Positions 30,367 through 40,635 of a stretch of 64,000 nt of DNA are shown here, piece by piece. Within the stretch, counting starts at the first letter, position 1; each line of letters starts with the position of its first letter. The DNA is from Fragilariopsis cylindrus CCMP1102 (taxonomy: Eukaryota; Bacillariophyta; Bacillariophyceae; Bacillariales; Bacillariaceae): contig FMBT01000419.1 of NCBI GenBank assembly GCA_900095095.1, positions 58,260 to 122,259 on the forward strand, given 5' to 3'. The notes below the pieces were generated by a model, which saw only the letters and a program-made list of their open reading frames with translations, was not told where the DNA came from and searched no databases. The position numbers and the translations under genes are program-made.

Positions 30367-31053
30367 ATGTCCTCAACAAAACCAACAACCGCGTCAATAT
30401 CCGACTTAGCCCCGTTTGTTGCGGCAGTCCTCAAAGATAAAACCGTAACAGATTTAACTAGGGAAAATGAAGAATTGAGACAACGTGAAGAGGAAAGATT
30501 ACTTGTTGAAATCACAGGACGTGGTGGTACACCAGTTCATTATCAGGCATCATTAAAAGATGGACATCCACATCCATGGCTTTCCGACCGCTGGATTGTG
30601 AATTTTGAACAGAAGGAAGAAAATGAAAACGGAGAGGATGTTGATTTGCCTTTAAGCGTGGTTGGAAACTTAGAGGTTCGTTTGGGTGGAATAGTTGTAT
30701 CGGATATGAGAGATTTATCAAATGATATTGAGGATGATGGATGTACTTTCAGCGATCATGAAGAAGATTCCCAAATTGGTAAGATAAACTTTCGGTATCG
30801 AGACGATTCTATAGATAGAACACACTACGTAAGTTGTTCAATCGGACCTATACCTAGACATGATTTTTTTCCTTTACTTCACGACAATTTTAGAGACTTG
30901 GCAGATTATATAAATGATGGCTTCTCCGTCCGTTTCAACCAAACACCATTACATTTGATCATTAATGGAGTAGAATTTAACAAAGAAAAAATCGGATCGC
31001 TTCTTTCTATAGTTGAACGGATGAGAAATTCAACTACAAATCACACCAATTGA
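30367..31053 (+). CDS. Unknown protein, 228 aa
   Basis: ATG 30367 is the first ATG of the frame; upstream the frame crosses a probable splice acceptor. The N-terminus has a helix and short coiled coil (DLAPFVAAVLKDKTVTDLTREN then EELRQREEERLLVEI). The rest alternates strands with charged loops (RWIVNFEQ, GNLEVRLGGIVVSDM, KINFRYRDDS, THYVSCSIGPIP, PLHLIINGVEF), suggesting a beta-rich domain. No signal peptide or membrane segment. I do not recognise the family; the VAAVLKDKTVTDL opening is suggestive of a diatom multigene family, but this is only an impression. The 3' end has been duplicated just downstream. Confidence 0.6.
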   Translation: MSSTKPTTASISDLAPFVAAVLKDKTVTDLTRENEELRQREEERLLVEITGRGGTPVHYQASLKDGHPHPWLSDRWIVNFEQKEENENGEDVDLPLSVVGNLEVRLGGIVVSDMRDLSNDIEDDGCTFSDHEEDSQIGKINFRYRDDSIDRTHYVSCSIGPIPRHDFFPLLHDNFRDLADYINDGFSVRFNQTPLHLIINGVEFNKEKIGSLLSIVERMRNSTTNHTN

Positions 31054-31106
31054 GAAAAATCGATTCGCTCTTTTCTATAGTTGAACGGATAGGAATTTCA
31101 ACTACA
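30984..31106 (+). repeat. Tandem duplication of the 3' end of the 30.4 kb gene
   Basis: Segments 30984-31038 (coding, C-terminal) and 31052-31106 (after the stop) share atagttgaacgga and ttcaactaca and align over about 55 bp with few differences. The stop codon lies between them. Confidence 0.85.
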
Positions 31107-31346
31107 CTCACGTGCTATTGCGGATGACACCAATGAAAGCTGAGTTGAAATTTTTAAAGAAAAATAATGTCACTACATTATTGTAAATCATTGCTTACAA
31201 TACATCAACAGTAGTAAGCACACTACCAAAACCAACAATGTATATAAGAATAGATAAAGAACTGTGTAGTCGTTCCAATATTAATTCGTTTGTTTGTAAT
31301 AGAATATTATTTATTTAGTATTTTTATCACTATAGTTAACTATTTG

Positions 31347-32432
31347 TTATAGAACTAAATTATTATCATTTTCTATTATAATTAATTGTTGCTGCTGCTG
31401 CTGCTGTTCTACTTCTTTCCGACACCAATTTTCACCATCACGATAACCACGTTCATATAAATCAGTTAATTCCTTTCGTGAGGATGTTTCTGTTGCTATA
31501 CGAAAGATATCTGTTATAGTAAATTCATCATCCGTACTTATTGATATTAAATTATTATTATTATTTGTATTAGTAGTACCTTCATTATCTTCATTATTAT
31601 TATTATTATTATTATTAAATACAGTATCCATCCCAAATAATTCTTGTGGGATACATGTTATAGCCACAGTCCGATCCACAACTGTAGCATTGTCAGTACC
31701 AGTATCAGTATTGGCATTGGCAAAGACATCTTTTTCAAATATAGGACAACCAAATTGTTCTCTTGGTAATGAAAAATAACCATCCATTAAAAATCGTGGT
31801 AACTGCAATCTTGAATTTGAAATTATAGTCTCATTCTCATTATTATTTGTACTATCATTTGCATCATTTGCAGTATCAATATTGTTGGCACCATTATTAT
31901 TCATTTCAATAATAAAGGGATAATTGGTGGTAAAGAATGGAAACATACAGGAATAACCAACAGTATTAAAAAAATCCTCACGAGTCTTAAATTTTGTTTG
32001 AAAATGTGCTTTTCGTAATGGAAATATTTCTTTATAGGCAATACAGACACCCGTACCAAACTCTTCATTGCCGTTAGTCTTATCAATATAATGTTGTTGT
32101 CTTTGGTTTAAAAAATCATATTCCTCATCACCAACTAATAATTTCATTTGTTCTTTTAACAGAGGTAGTAAGTTGCCACGAGCTTTTTTACCTTGTGATA
32201 TACAATTATCACTAATTGATATTGTACCCTCTAATCCCTTGAGTGGATCTAAGCCACACCCGATCGCCATTGCAGCAATTGATCCAGCAGACGAACCACC
32301 CACTACGGATTCGAATTGATTTAGATATTTTTCTTTTATTAAACAATCCGCCACACCCAGATGGTAGGGTAATAACAGTCCACCAGGACTAAAACTAAAT
32401 CCAATATTATTGGCAATCTTTGGAAGTATCAT
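31347..32432 (-). CDS. Patatin-like phospholipase / acyl hydrolase
   Basis: A 361-aa single-exon lipid acyl hydrolase of the patatin family, which uses a Ser-Asp dyad. The oxyanion-type segment FSPGGLLLPYHLGV (14-27) is followed by the nucleophile elbow GGSSAGS, with Ser48 in GxSxG. The catalytic Asp is Asp217 in LMDGYFSLP, the family's D-G motif. The region GVCIAYKEIFPLRKAHFQTKF and FFNTVGYSCMFPFFTT fits the core fold. The substrate is probably membrane phospholipids or galactolipids; location is uncertain because no presequence precedes the domain, so an upstream exon encoding a targeting peptide could be missing. Asn inserts near ~195 and ~270-295 and a Gln run near the C-terminus are repeat expansions. 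Confidence 0.88.
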   Translation of the reverse strand: MILPKIANNIGFSFSPGGLLLPYHLGVADCLIKEKYLNQFESVVGGSSAGSIAAMAIGCGLDPLKGLEGTISISDNCISQGKKARGNLLPLLKEQMKLLVGDEEYDFLNQRQQHYIDKTNGNEEFGTGVCIAYKEIFPLRKAHFQTKFKTREDFFNTVGYSCMFPFFTTNYPFIIEMNNNGANNIDTANDANDSTNNNENETIISNSRLQLPRFLMDGYFSLPREQFGCPIFEKDVFANANTDTGTDNATVVDRTVAITCIPQELFGMDTVFNNNNNNNNEDNEGTTNTNNNNNLISISTDDEFTITDIFRIATETSSRKELTDLYERGYRDGENWCRKEVEQQQQQQQLIIIENDNNLVL

Positions 32433-33104
32433 TTTTTATCGGTTTATCTCTAGTACTTTTTAAAGTTGTAATACGAGTAACAAAAAAGCTTGCAAATAGG
32501 TTTCGAATGAGCGAAGATAAATGTCGTTCTTTTACTGATTGTGATTTACGTGTGGCTGCTGTCTGCTGTCTGCTGTATATGTCTGTCTCAAGTGGCGTTT
32601 TTCGTTCCTTCTTTTATTTGGTGGAACAGTCTGTTGTAAGGACTAATCCTTTTAGTTTCCTTTGAGTATATGCTACGAGCATGCTTCGCTTTTTATGATG
32701 TACGATGCATGTGATGTGATGTGATGTGATGTGATGTTTGTTTTGGGTTGTTGTTCTAAAGAAAAGAAGGAAAACGAAAAATTAACACGTCATCGGTACG
32801 GGGACGAGAAAAAGAGGATTTCTAAAAGTAAAATGAAATTCATTTTTTTTTTCAAACATCAAAGCACCCTCTCCCCCAAATGCCGGCTTGTGTTGTTATC
32901 TATTCTCTGCACACATTATTCCAGATCTACAGTACAATAGTAGGGGCACCTTTTCAAGGTTCACTCTTCTCATCCTTATACAAACAATATATCAATACCG
33001 TACACCTCACTACTTAAATATAGTTAGCTCTAATAGAATAAAAGGGAATTTTACCTGTATGAATTCGATTTAATTTTTTTCTTTCTTACTACACTTTAGT
33101 CCTA
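32433..33104. other. Intergenic spacer
   Basis: No supported gene. A (TGTGA)n microsatellite lies at about 32708-32736. It is the promoter side of the patatin gene and the 3' flank of the next minus-strand gene. Confidence 0.5.
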
Positions 33105-34172
33105 CTAGTACAGTGATGACATAGCTACATCTCCTGAGATTACTTCGCCAGCAATACATTGTATGAATAGTTCTTGTTCATAATCGTCATCAATTTCTTC
33201 TTCTTCTTTCCTGTACATCAGAACCGAAACTGAAGCAGTAGGCGTTGGTGTTCTGGGTAATGCTTGTTCCTTCGTCGTATTGGATTGTTTTTGTTTATTC
33301 TCCTGCTGTGGCAGCCTTTTGCAGTGTTCCTTCTTTTCTTCTTGCAATCGTTTCCGATTCTTTCTTTCCTGTTGTGTTCGTTTCTTTTTTTCTTGACATT
33401 TATGCAATTGTTCAGAACGTGGTTGCCATTGAAAACCAAGATCATCCAATGATTGAATCCTCTCGAGGTTTAATTGACTTTTTTTATTTGAGATATACAG
33501 TTTATACTGACATCTTTGCCGATGGACCCATCCTCCCAGTGCTTTGTAGATACCCGGATGCGATTGTGGGACATTTGTATCACCCTCATGATGTAATGCA
33601 TAGTCACTTAATTGACCGATACGTTCTTTCCATATCGCCTTATTCTTCAGTGGGCCCGTCTGACGAACGGCGTACTGTTGATTCGTCGTGGATTCGTTGT
33701 CAGCATTATCGTCATCATCTTTACCTTTATCTTTGGCAGTAGTAGCAGTGTTAGTTATAGTAGTATTAGAGGTCTTGTTGAAATTCGAATTCGAATCGTT
33801 CCTACTAGGTACAACTAATGCATCATTGCGTTCTCCTATGAAACGATTAGTAACTTGCTGCTGTTCGAACAGCTGTTGCTTCGTCGAGTGTTGATTTCGT
33901 TGATTTAACAATTGATGCGTCATTCGCTGATGTTGCTTTTGCTGTTGCTTTTGCTGTTGATGTTGCTGTTGCTGTTGATGTTGATGTTGATGTTGATGTT
34001 GCTGGTGCTGGTGCTGGTGCTGGTGCTGTTGCTGCTGTAACAATTCTTGGTTCATTGTCTGATATTGACATTGATGTTGATGACTATGATGAATTTGATG
34101 TTTTAACAGTTGATGTAATCTTAGTTGTTGCTCCTGCAGCAATTGCTGTGACATTAATCGTTGCTGATTCAT
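33105..34172 (-). CDS. Gln-rich protein with a helicase-associated (HA) domain
   Basis: A 355-aa protein. Residues 1-110 are almost pure Gln/His/Leu. Residues 181-249 form one helicase-associated domain: W181 in IWKERIGQLSDYALHHEGD, then NVPQSH, LGGWVHRQRCQYK and LDDLGFQWQ, matching the conserved W...L...G...VP...L..WV..QR...L..LGF.W pattern. This small helical domain is abundant in diatoms, usually without a helicase, and is thought to bind DNA or nucleic acid, so a transcription-factor-like nuclear role is plausible. A basic Lys/Arg/Gln-rich segment (about 255-305) could be a nuclear localisation signal or an extra nucleic-acid-binding region. Single exon, ATG at 34172. Confidence 0.8.
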   Translation of the reverse strand: MNQQRLMSQQLLQEQQLRLHQLLKHQIHHSHQHQCQYQTMNQELLQQQQHQHQHQHQQHQHQHQHQQQQQHQQQKQQQKQHQRMTHQLLNQRNQHSTKQQLFEQQQVTNRFIGERNDALVVPSRNDSNSNFNKTSNTTITNTATTAKDKGKDDDDNADNESTTNQQYAVRQTGPLKNKAIWKERIGQLSDYALHHEGDTNVPQSHPGIYKALGGWVHRQRCQYKLYISNKKSQLNLERIQSLDDLGFQWQPRSEQLHKCQEKKKRTQQERKNRKRLQEEKKEHCKRLPQQENKQKQSNTTKEQALPRTPTPTASVSVLMYRKEEEEIDDDYEQELFIQCIAGEVISGDVAMSSLY

Positions 34173-36296
34173 CCTAATTTTCGTCGTTGTAATTCGAGTT
34201 CGAATACTATTCGTTTTGATTGGATAGCAATACTGCCGATGATGATGGATGCGATGAGATTGTAGTGCTGGTGTTGATGTTTCCTGCCGTTACTTCCTCT
34301 TTTATGTACTCGTCCTTCTTATCCCATTTCATTTGTGGCACACGTAGCGATAATCTCCATCGGAAATAGGAGCACTTTTTGTCGCGTGTTTCTTATGATA
34401 TTGATTATGTCCGCACAGTCGCTTTTAAGTTGTATCAAAAGGACACTTTTTCTATAATAAAATTTATTTGTACGGGTGAAGGAAAATTTGAATATTATTA
34501 TTTTTACTTATAGTAATTGTATAATTGTCCCTACTTCAATGTCCGAACAAGAACATAAAAACCATAAATTTATCATTCAGACTTGAAATCCACTTATGAA
34601 CATCGCGCGATGGGTACTTTACGTACTTTGATATCGTTGTTATAAATAAAAATTTGTGACTGGATACGTGTCTCATACTATTTAAACTGGTTTTGTGCCA
34701 TGGAATGCATAGAGATTGGACGAATAAATCAGTAGCAATACTAGAGGCGCAAAGGGCATATATAGATATGAAATGGATAAAGGTACAGCACACCAGGATT
34801 GGTTATGAATCAACTACAGCTACAGATCACTGTGTACTATATATGTTTTCAGCTTATTTTCTGGAGTAGCCCATGCAATGATATGATTTCAGGGTTATGA
34901 ACCTGTTAGCTCTTACTTTGAAATCAGATGATGCTATACAAAGCTTTAGAAATGAATCACAATGTCAAACATCAGTATCTTACCAGCAGCATCTGACTAA
35001 AACTACTGATCCCTATCTCTGAAAAGTGTGAACTGCAGTAATAATAGGAGGAAGCAATCACAAATTGTACTGACTAGCAATTTTTCTTCATGTTCACTTG
35101 TTTGTACACATACACAGATTCAATTGAAAATTAAAACAATACATCTCTTTCTTTGATAAAAGGTGGGGGTGATGAATTGAGCATATCGGTATTTTGATAT
35201 ATCCCAGCCAACAGCAAAGAAATGAGTCTAAGCACCAGTATGTTGAGTTTCTTGCTTGTGTGAGTAGTAGGGACTTCAATTATAAGTCTTACTTGTATCA
35301 TCTTCCTACTCATCCACAAAAATACATATAATGTCCATCAAGTTGATGTAAGTTCATAAGTCTAGCACTAGCAGACACAGAAGAAAATAGAACAAGCAAG
35401 ATGTGTCATATAAGTTGCTATGTTTCATTTTAATTATATCTGCTTGCGTGCTGTGTTGTCATCTTTTGTATCAGAATGTTTATGCACCCCATTCTATGCC
35501 TGACTGAATAATTGTAAGGGGAAAGATATGCAGTAGTATCATAGAGGAACAACTAAATTGTGTGTGCACATGATGATTTGTTTCTATTAAAACCTACCCG
35601 CAATATGATGTGAACGAACCTATCAATTCTCATGATTCAAACCTATAATGCCCGCAGTATGATGTGAATGAACCTATCAATTCTTATGATTCAAATATAT
35701 AATGCCAGGCATATGGTGTATAAATAGATATCCTTGTGTATTATGATATCTCACTTGCAATGTATGTATGGTGTGTCCATACTGAAAAGGAAAAATTACA
35801 TATGGCCTTCTGCAGCTTTTGTGTGCAAACCAGTAGAAATCTTCTTCAAGAACAAGTTGCACTGCACTGGAAGGCTAATCTTCAAGTAGTACATGCTTGC
35901 TCGCTTTTAGTTGAGATGGTAGATATAGATGGTGATAAGACTCACCGGATATAGGGTATTGTTTGCGTGGAGTAGGGCAGGGAATTATCAATATCTCATA
36001 GGTTACTGTGAAGTGTAGTCTACTAGACTAGTATGATATTTCTGTTTGCATGCAAATGAAATTGACGTAATGAATGAATTAAATATTCTACAAATAATGC
36101 ATTTTATTGTATTGTAATTATCTAACGCATTAACAGGGTATAGAAAGATGTCCTAGGACTCTATAAAGTATTGATATGTACGGGTATGTGTGTCAAAATA
36201 TGCCGAAATGTCAATTGGATTCCATTAAAAACCAAAACTGATTGATTCGATTCATTCAATCCGCCTGTCATTTCGTTTTCATTTTCATAATATTAT
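34173..36296. other. Gene-free region, partly transposon-like
   Basis: About 2.1 kb without a supported gene. From about 34790 to 36000 the text loses the simple repeats typical of nearby spacers and has higher complexity, like the interior of the 4.15 kb element and the 41-43 kb region. It includes a ~54-bp tandem duplication at 35592-35694 sharing gatgtga.cgaacctatcaat and atgattcaaa. Confidence 0.5.
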
Positions 36297-38134
36297 TTAT
36301 AATTCAGATTCAAAGTAAACAGAATTATGTCCTTTGGCTGGAAAATTATTTGATGGTTTATTGTAAACACCATTATCACCATCCTTCCAACTCACAATTT
36401 CATTACACCAATTACCAATCTTATCACAAAATGCTTGCATTGGTAATATAGTGAATGGTTCTTCCATTTGTGTGGCTAATTCTTCTATACCAAAAAGGAA
36501 TAAACTAAGTAATGCAGTGGTTGGTATCATCATCACATGATTCCATGATTCTTTAAATGGGTCATATAATGCAAATGGTAGGAAAGCTAACCACACAAAT
36601 AAGAATCTTGCCACATGTCGATTATAAAATATTGGTACCGGACTTGTTAGTAGACGTTCGGAGGAACCAAGATTGTCTTCAAATATTGTTAATGCTTTAT
36701 GCATTTGATCTTTACGTATAAAATGCATGGGCAGTTGTTCAATTGCTAAACTCAAGTCATAGAGTGCACGATTTGGACGATGTGCCGCATCTAATATAGT
36801 TTGTGCTTGTTGTGATGGCAATCGTTGATATAATTCCATTTTAAATTCTTGTTCATCTTCCCATTCTGGACTTAAATGTCTTTTCATTGATCGGACGAAT
36901 GCCCAGGTGCATAAACTTAATCGTTCTAAATCAATATCACGTTGTTCTGGATTTGATATTTGTGCATCGTCATAAAATGTGGTACCCATACGAACTAAAT
37001 CTCTTGTATGATTAATATTCATCCCCCAATTTTTACGTGCCTCATCCCAACGTTGGTATGCTTTATTTGTACGAAAAACTAAAAAGTACATACATACATA
37101 ATATATTGAATCAAATCAAATCAAATCAAATCAATGAATGAGAAATATGAAAATTATACAAAAGGAAAGAGTGAGTGAGTTAGTGCAAGAACCAAAAATA
37201 GATGGGAAAATGATGTGATACGTGCGTTCATCGGTATGACTTTATATATTTTAAAAGAAGAAGACTATACATACATACCTAAAAGTAAACCTAAAAATCC
37301 AGAGGATAATGTAAATGGACTCATGGGTAATGCTAAACTTGGTGTAAATTGTCCTCGCATGATACCAGGATGTACTAAACCAACTAAATCAGTATATTCA
37401 CCTGTTAACATATTCCATAACATCACAAATGTTGCAATAAATGTGACAGCTAATACTTCACGTCCAACATTCTATTTATTGTTATTGTTATTTGGTGTTG
37501 TTTCGTTTTTGAAAGCGTTTGATAATAGAAGACGGGACGAGAGACGGACAAATAGGAGGGGAGGTTGTGAGCGAAGAAACAACGAGTCGAGTCCGATTGA
37601 TTCCAAAAATATAAATTCAACTCGCCCCTCGTCACATTCGTTTACGAATTCTCCTCCGTCATCAACAAAAGCTTATGTATGTATTCTGCAGCTATGCCAC
37701 TGCTGTCGTTGCGTTTCGTTGCGTTACATTGAACATGAACGACTCATGAGTCATTTCAACTCAACTCAACTCAACTCAAAATTTACAGTAAAGAAAGATA
37801 ACAAGATAAAACGTACCTTATAAATTCCTGATGTGGTTGTGGTACGGAGTGTTTTAAAGAAACGATCCGGACTTCGGTGTTTAATCCAATCATCATGAGT
37901 GTAGACAGTTCGTCGAAATTTACGTGATTCTTCACCGTATGGAATATCTGTGGCATCTGGTGGTAGGATATGTAAGGGATCTTTTGCTTGTTGTGATGCG
38001 ACACTATTCCAAGACGATGATGTCTTGCCAGAAGGTGGAACAAAAGCCGAAGCAGAACCAACGTGACAGGAGACGACGACGACAGTCATTACTGCCGCCA
38101 TGCTCATCAAGGACGATACACCGACGAATCTCAT
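36297..38134 (-). CDS. Plastid-targeted bestrophin-like anion channel, three exons
   Basis: A bestrophin/RFP-TM-family channel, chloride- and bicarbonate-permeable in relatives; diatom and green-algal members act in thylakoids to feed CO2 fixation. Exons: 37817-38134, 37279-37471 and 36297-37078, giving 430 aa, all with GT-AG ends (GTACG, GTATG donors). The N-terminus is a signal peptide ending SASAFVPPS, the diatom ASAF plastid-import motif, then a transit-like stretch. Conserved features: IPYGEESRKFRRTVYTHDDW, the hydrophobic TFIATFVMLWNML segment, the FRTNKAYQRWDEARKNWG block and the C-terminal EELATQMEEPFTILPMQAFC box, equivalent to the family's acidic-cluster region. It is a close paralogue of the divergent gene at 39123 and shares its first intron position. 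Confidence 0.9.
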
Positions 38135-38408
38135 GATTCTTGTTTTGGTTTGGTTTCAGATTTCGATAGGGACTGTGCAAGAGAGAGAGAGAAAACTTTG
38201 AGTTGTATGTTCCTATTTGAATTGATCCTAGTCGCCGATAGAGGGAGGTACTATTATTATTGCTGTTGTCGCTTGTGATGGCAAAAAAGCGAGAGGATGG
38301 ATGTCGTTTTGCAGGTGGATCTTTGTTTAATGCACACATCAGACGTAAAAAATCATTGTTGTATTGCGACATCCCATCCGCCAATCAGAACTAACTATGT
38401 GTTCATTG

Positions 38409-38416
38409 TGACGTCA
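38409..38416. promoter_or_regulatory. CRE-type palindrome 1
   Basis: A perfect TGACGTCA, 275 bp upstream of the minus-strand bestrophin ATG. It is a candidate bZIP binding site. Confidence 0.5.
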
Positions 38417-38553
38417 TTGATGTATGAATTAAGACCCCTAAGAAGTATAAAATAATAGGCTTCTTCTGAACTTTGATAATACTTCAGGTTTGTTTTGCAT
38501 TTTTTTTGAAACGATTGAAAAAAGTATTCAAAAACAACTACTTAGGAGTGTGA

Positions 38554-38561
38554 TGACGTCG
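38554..38561 (+). promoter_or_regulatory. CRE-type site 2
   Basis: TGACGTCG, seven of eight bases of the palindrome, midway between the two perfect copies. Confidence 0.4.
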
Positions 38562-38715
38562 AATTGTTGTTTCAGAATTTCAAACGATCGGGTTCGCAAT
38601 CCCGTATGTTGAAGTTCTAACCCCTTAGCAAGAATATGCTCGTTTGTTTTTTGGATCAATATAAATTTTGTGTTGAATGAAGAAATAAATGTTATTATTA
38701 GGAGTGGCTTTTCTG

Positions 38716-38723
38716 TGACGTCA
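38716..38723. promoter_or_regulatory. CRE-type palindrome 3
   Basis: A second perfect TGACGTCA, 400 bp upstream of the plus-strand bestrophin ATG. Confidence 0.5.
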
Positions 38724-39122
38724 GATTGATGAAACAGATCAGAATTCTCCTCTAGGAGGGATTGAATAAATTTTCATGGCGTGCGAGGATAAGAATAGGA
38801 GGAACATCAAAATGACGACAGTGCTGTGCGGTGCGACGAGCAACAAAGATGTGCTTTGCTTTTTGTGAAAGATTACTCGATGTGATGTCTTCTTCTTGTG
38901 ATACTGCAATGCTGTTGGAAAAGTATCAAGTAAGTTCTGTCGCTCCAGTCTATTCATTCATTCCAATCGAATCGAATCCATCCCTCTATTAGCAGCTATC
39001 CTTTTCGCATTACAGTACATCCCTCGGCTGGAGATATAGAACTCATCAATAATAATCGGAAGAAGAACTATAGCCGCCTATCCCTTATATAACGACGACA
39101 ACAAACATACATACATACATAC

Positions 39123-40635
39123 ATGATGATGAAACTTATTGTTACTCTCTGCGTTTTGGTTTTGGCAGGATGTGCCATAACCTCGATTGATGCATTCGTG
39201 ACGCCATCCACAACTGTGGTGTCTGCAGTAACCACTACTACTACTACTACTGAACTGTACGCTGCCAATGGACCACCAGATACAGCCACCAAAGATATTC
39301 CATACGGAGAAACATCACGTCAATTCCGAAGAACTGTTTATACTCATGATGATTGGGTGAAACATCGTAGTCCGAACAGATTCATTAAGAATTTATCTAC
39401 TATTGTTAGTTCTGGTGTGTATAAGGTACGTTATATATTGAGTGAAAGGCAAGCGAAGCGAACTAGTGTAGTGTCTGTCTTCCTTCATTTACGAAATGAA
39501 AGGGATAGAGCACTTCATGAACGACACTGCATTCTCACTCATTATTCTTTCCTTTTTCTATTTCCTTTCTTCTCAAATACAAATCGCAAATACTGAACGT
39601 TTAAAGAATGTTGGTCGTGAGGTTGCATCAACAACATCGATAGCAACATTTGTTGTATTGTGGAATATGTTAACAGTTGGATACGATGATTTAAATCAAA
39701 TTCATCATTTACCATTAATTAATTCCTATTATGTTCCTGGATTAACATTACCATTACAACCATTTACTTTAGCAAGTGGCAGTTTAGGTCTGCTGTTAGT
39801 ATTTAGAACGAATACTGCCTACCAACGTTGGGATGAAGCACGTAAAAATTGGGGTATGAATATTAATCATACACGTGATTTAGTTCGAATGGGGAATACA
39901 TTTTATGATCGTACCGGTGTATCCGATGAAACACGGAAGGAAGATTTACAACGATTATCAGTATGTACCTGGTCCTTTGTACGATGTATGAAACGTCACT
40001 TGTCACCCGAATGGGAAGATGAGGCAGCCTTTCGATTAGAAATGTTTGAACGATTGCCAGAATCACAAGCCAATGCTGTTATTAATGCAGCACATCGACC
40101 AAATCGTGCCTTGTTTGATTTAAGTATGGCCATTGAAAATTTACCAATGCACTTTATGAGAAAAAATGAAATGCATAAGGCATTAACGATCTTTGAAGAT
40201 AACCTAGGATCGAGTGAACGCCTATTAACAAGTCCTGTACCATTAATTTATAATCGTCATACGTTACGATTTTTATCTATTTGGTTATTATTAATGCCAT
40301 TCTCTTTATATAAACCATTCGATTCAACGTGGAATCATATTGGTATGATCCCAGCAACAGCAATGATATCATTATTTCTATTTGGTATTGAAGAATTAGC
40401 AACCCAGATGGAGGAACCATTTACGATCTTACCAATGCAAGCATTTTGTGATAAGATTGGTAATTGGTGTAATGAAATTATTACATGGGAGGATGGTGAT
40501 AATGGTATAACAACTGCTGATACATATCAAGGTCATTCGGAAGTATATTTTGAAAATTTAGGTTCTAGTCCTGGTGTTGTAGATGGTAGTAATGCATTTG
40601 TTGAACAACAACCTGAAATCGTGAGAGTACCTTAA
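39123..40635 (+). CDS. Plastid-targeted bestrophin-like anion channel, two exons
   Basis: Paralogue of the divergent gene at 36.3-38.1 kb, with the same predicted role. Exon 1 (39123-39425) encodes a signal peptide (LIVTLCVLVLAGCAITSIDA) ending in a DAFVTPS site akin to the plastid ASAF motif, then IPYGETSRQFRRTVYTHDDW. The 181-bp intron (39426-39606) runs from GTACG to TTAAAG. Exon 2 (39607-40635) resumes NVGREVASTTSIATFVV, as in the paralogue, and runs through FRTNTAYQRWDEARKNWG, HRPNRALFDLS, FLSIWLLLMPFSLY and EELATQMEEPFTILPMQAFC. The product is 443 aa. It lacks the second intron of its neighbour: LLLVFRT is continuous here. The acceptor is not pyrimidine-rich, but it matches the paralogue's boundary exactly. 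Confidence 0.9.

Larger units (their letters stand above)
38135..39122. promoter_or_regulatory. Shared divergent promoter of the two bestrophin-like genes
   Basis: A 988-bp region between two divergently transcribed paralogues. It contains TGACGTCA at 38409-38416, TGACGTCG at 38554-38561 and TGACGTCA at 38716-38723. The TGACGT core is that of bZIP/CRE sites and of the CO2/cAMP-responsive elements known in Phaeodactylum carbonic-anhydrase promoters. The sites lie 275-590 bp from the first ATG and 400-715 bp from the second. No gene is seen inside. Confidence 0.6.

Noticed and set aside
38575-38612. tRNA T-arm-like string cgggttcgcaatcccg
   Set aside because: The T-loop has C where A58 is needed, and no acceptor or anticodon arms can be drawn upstream.
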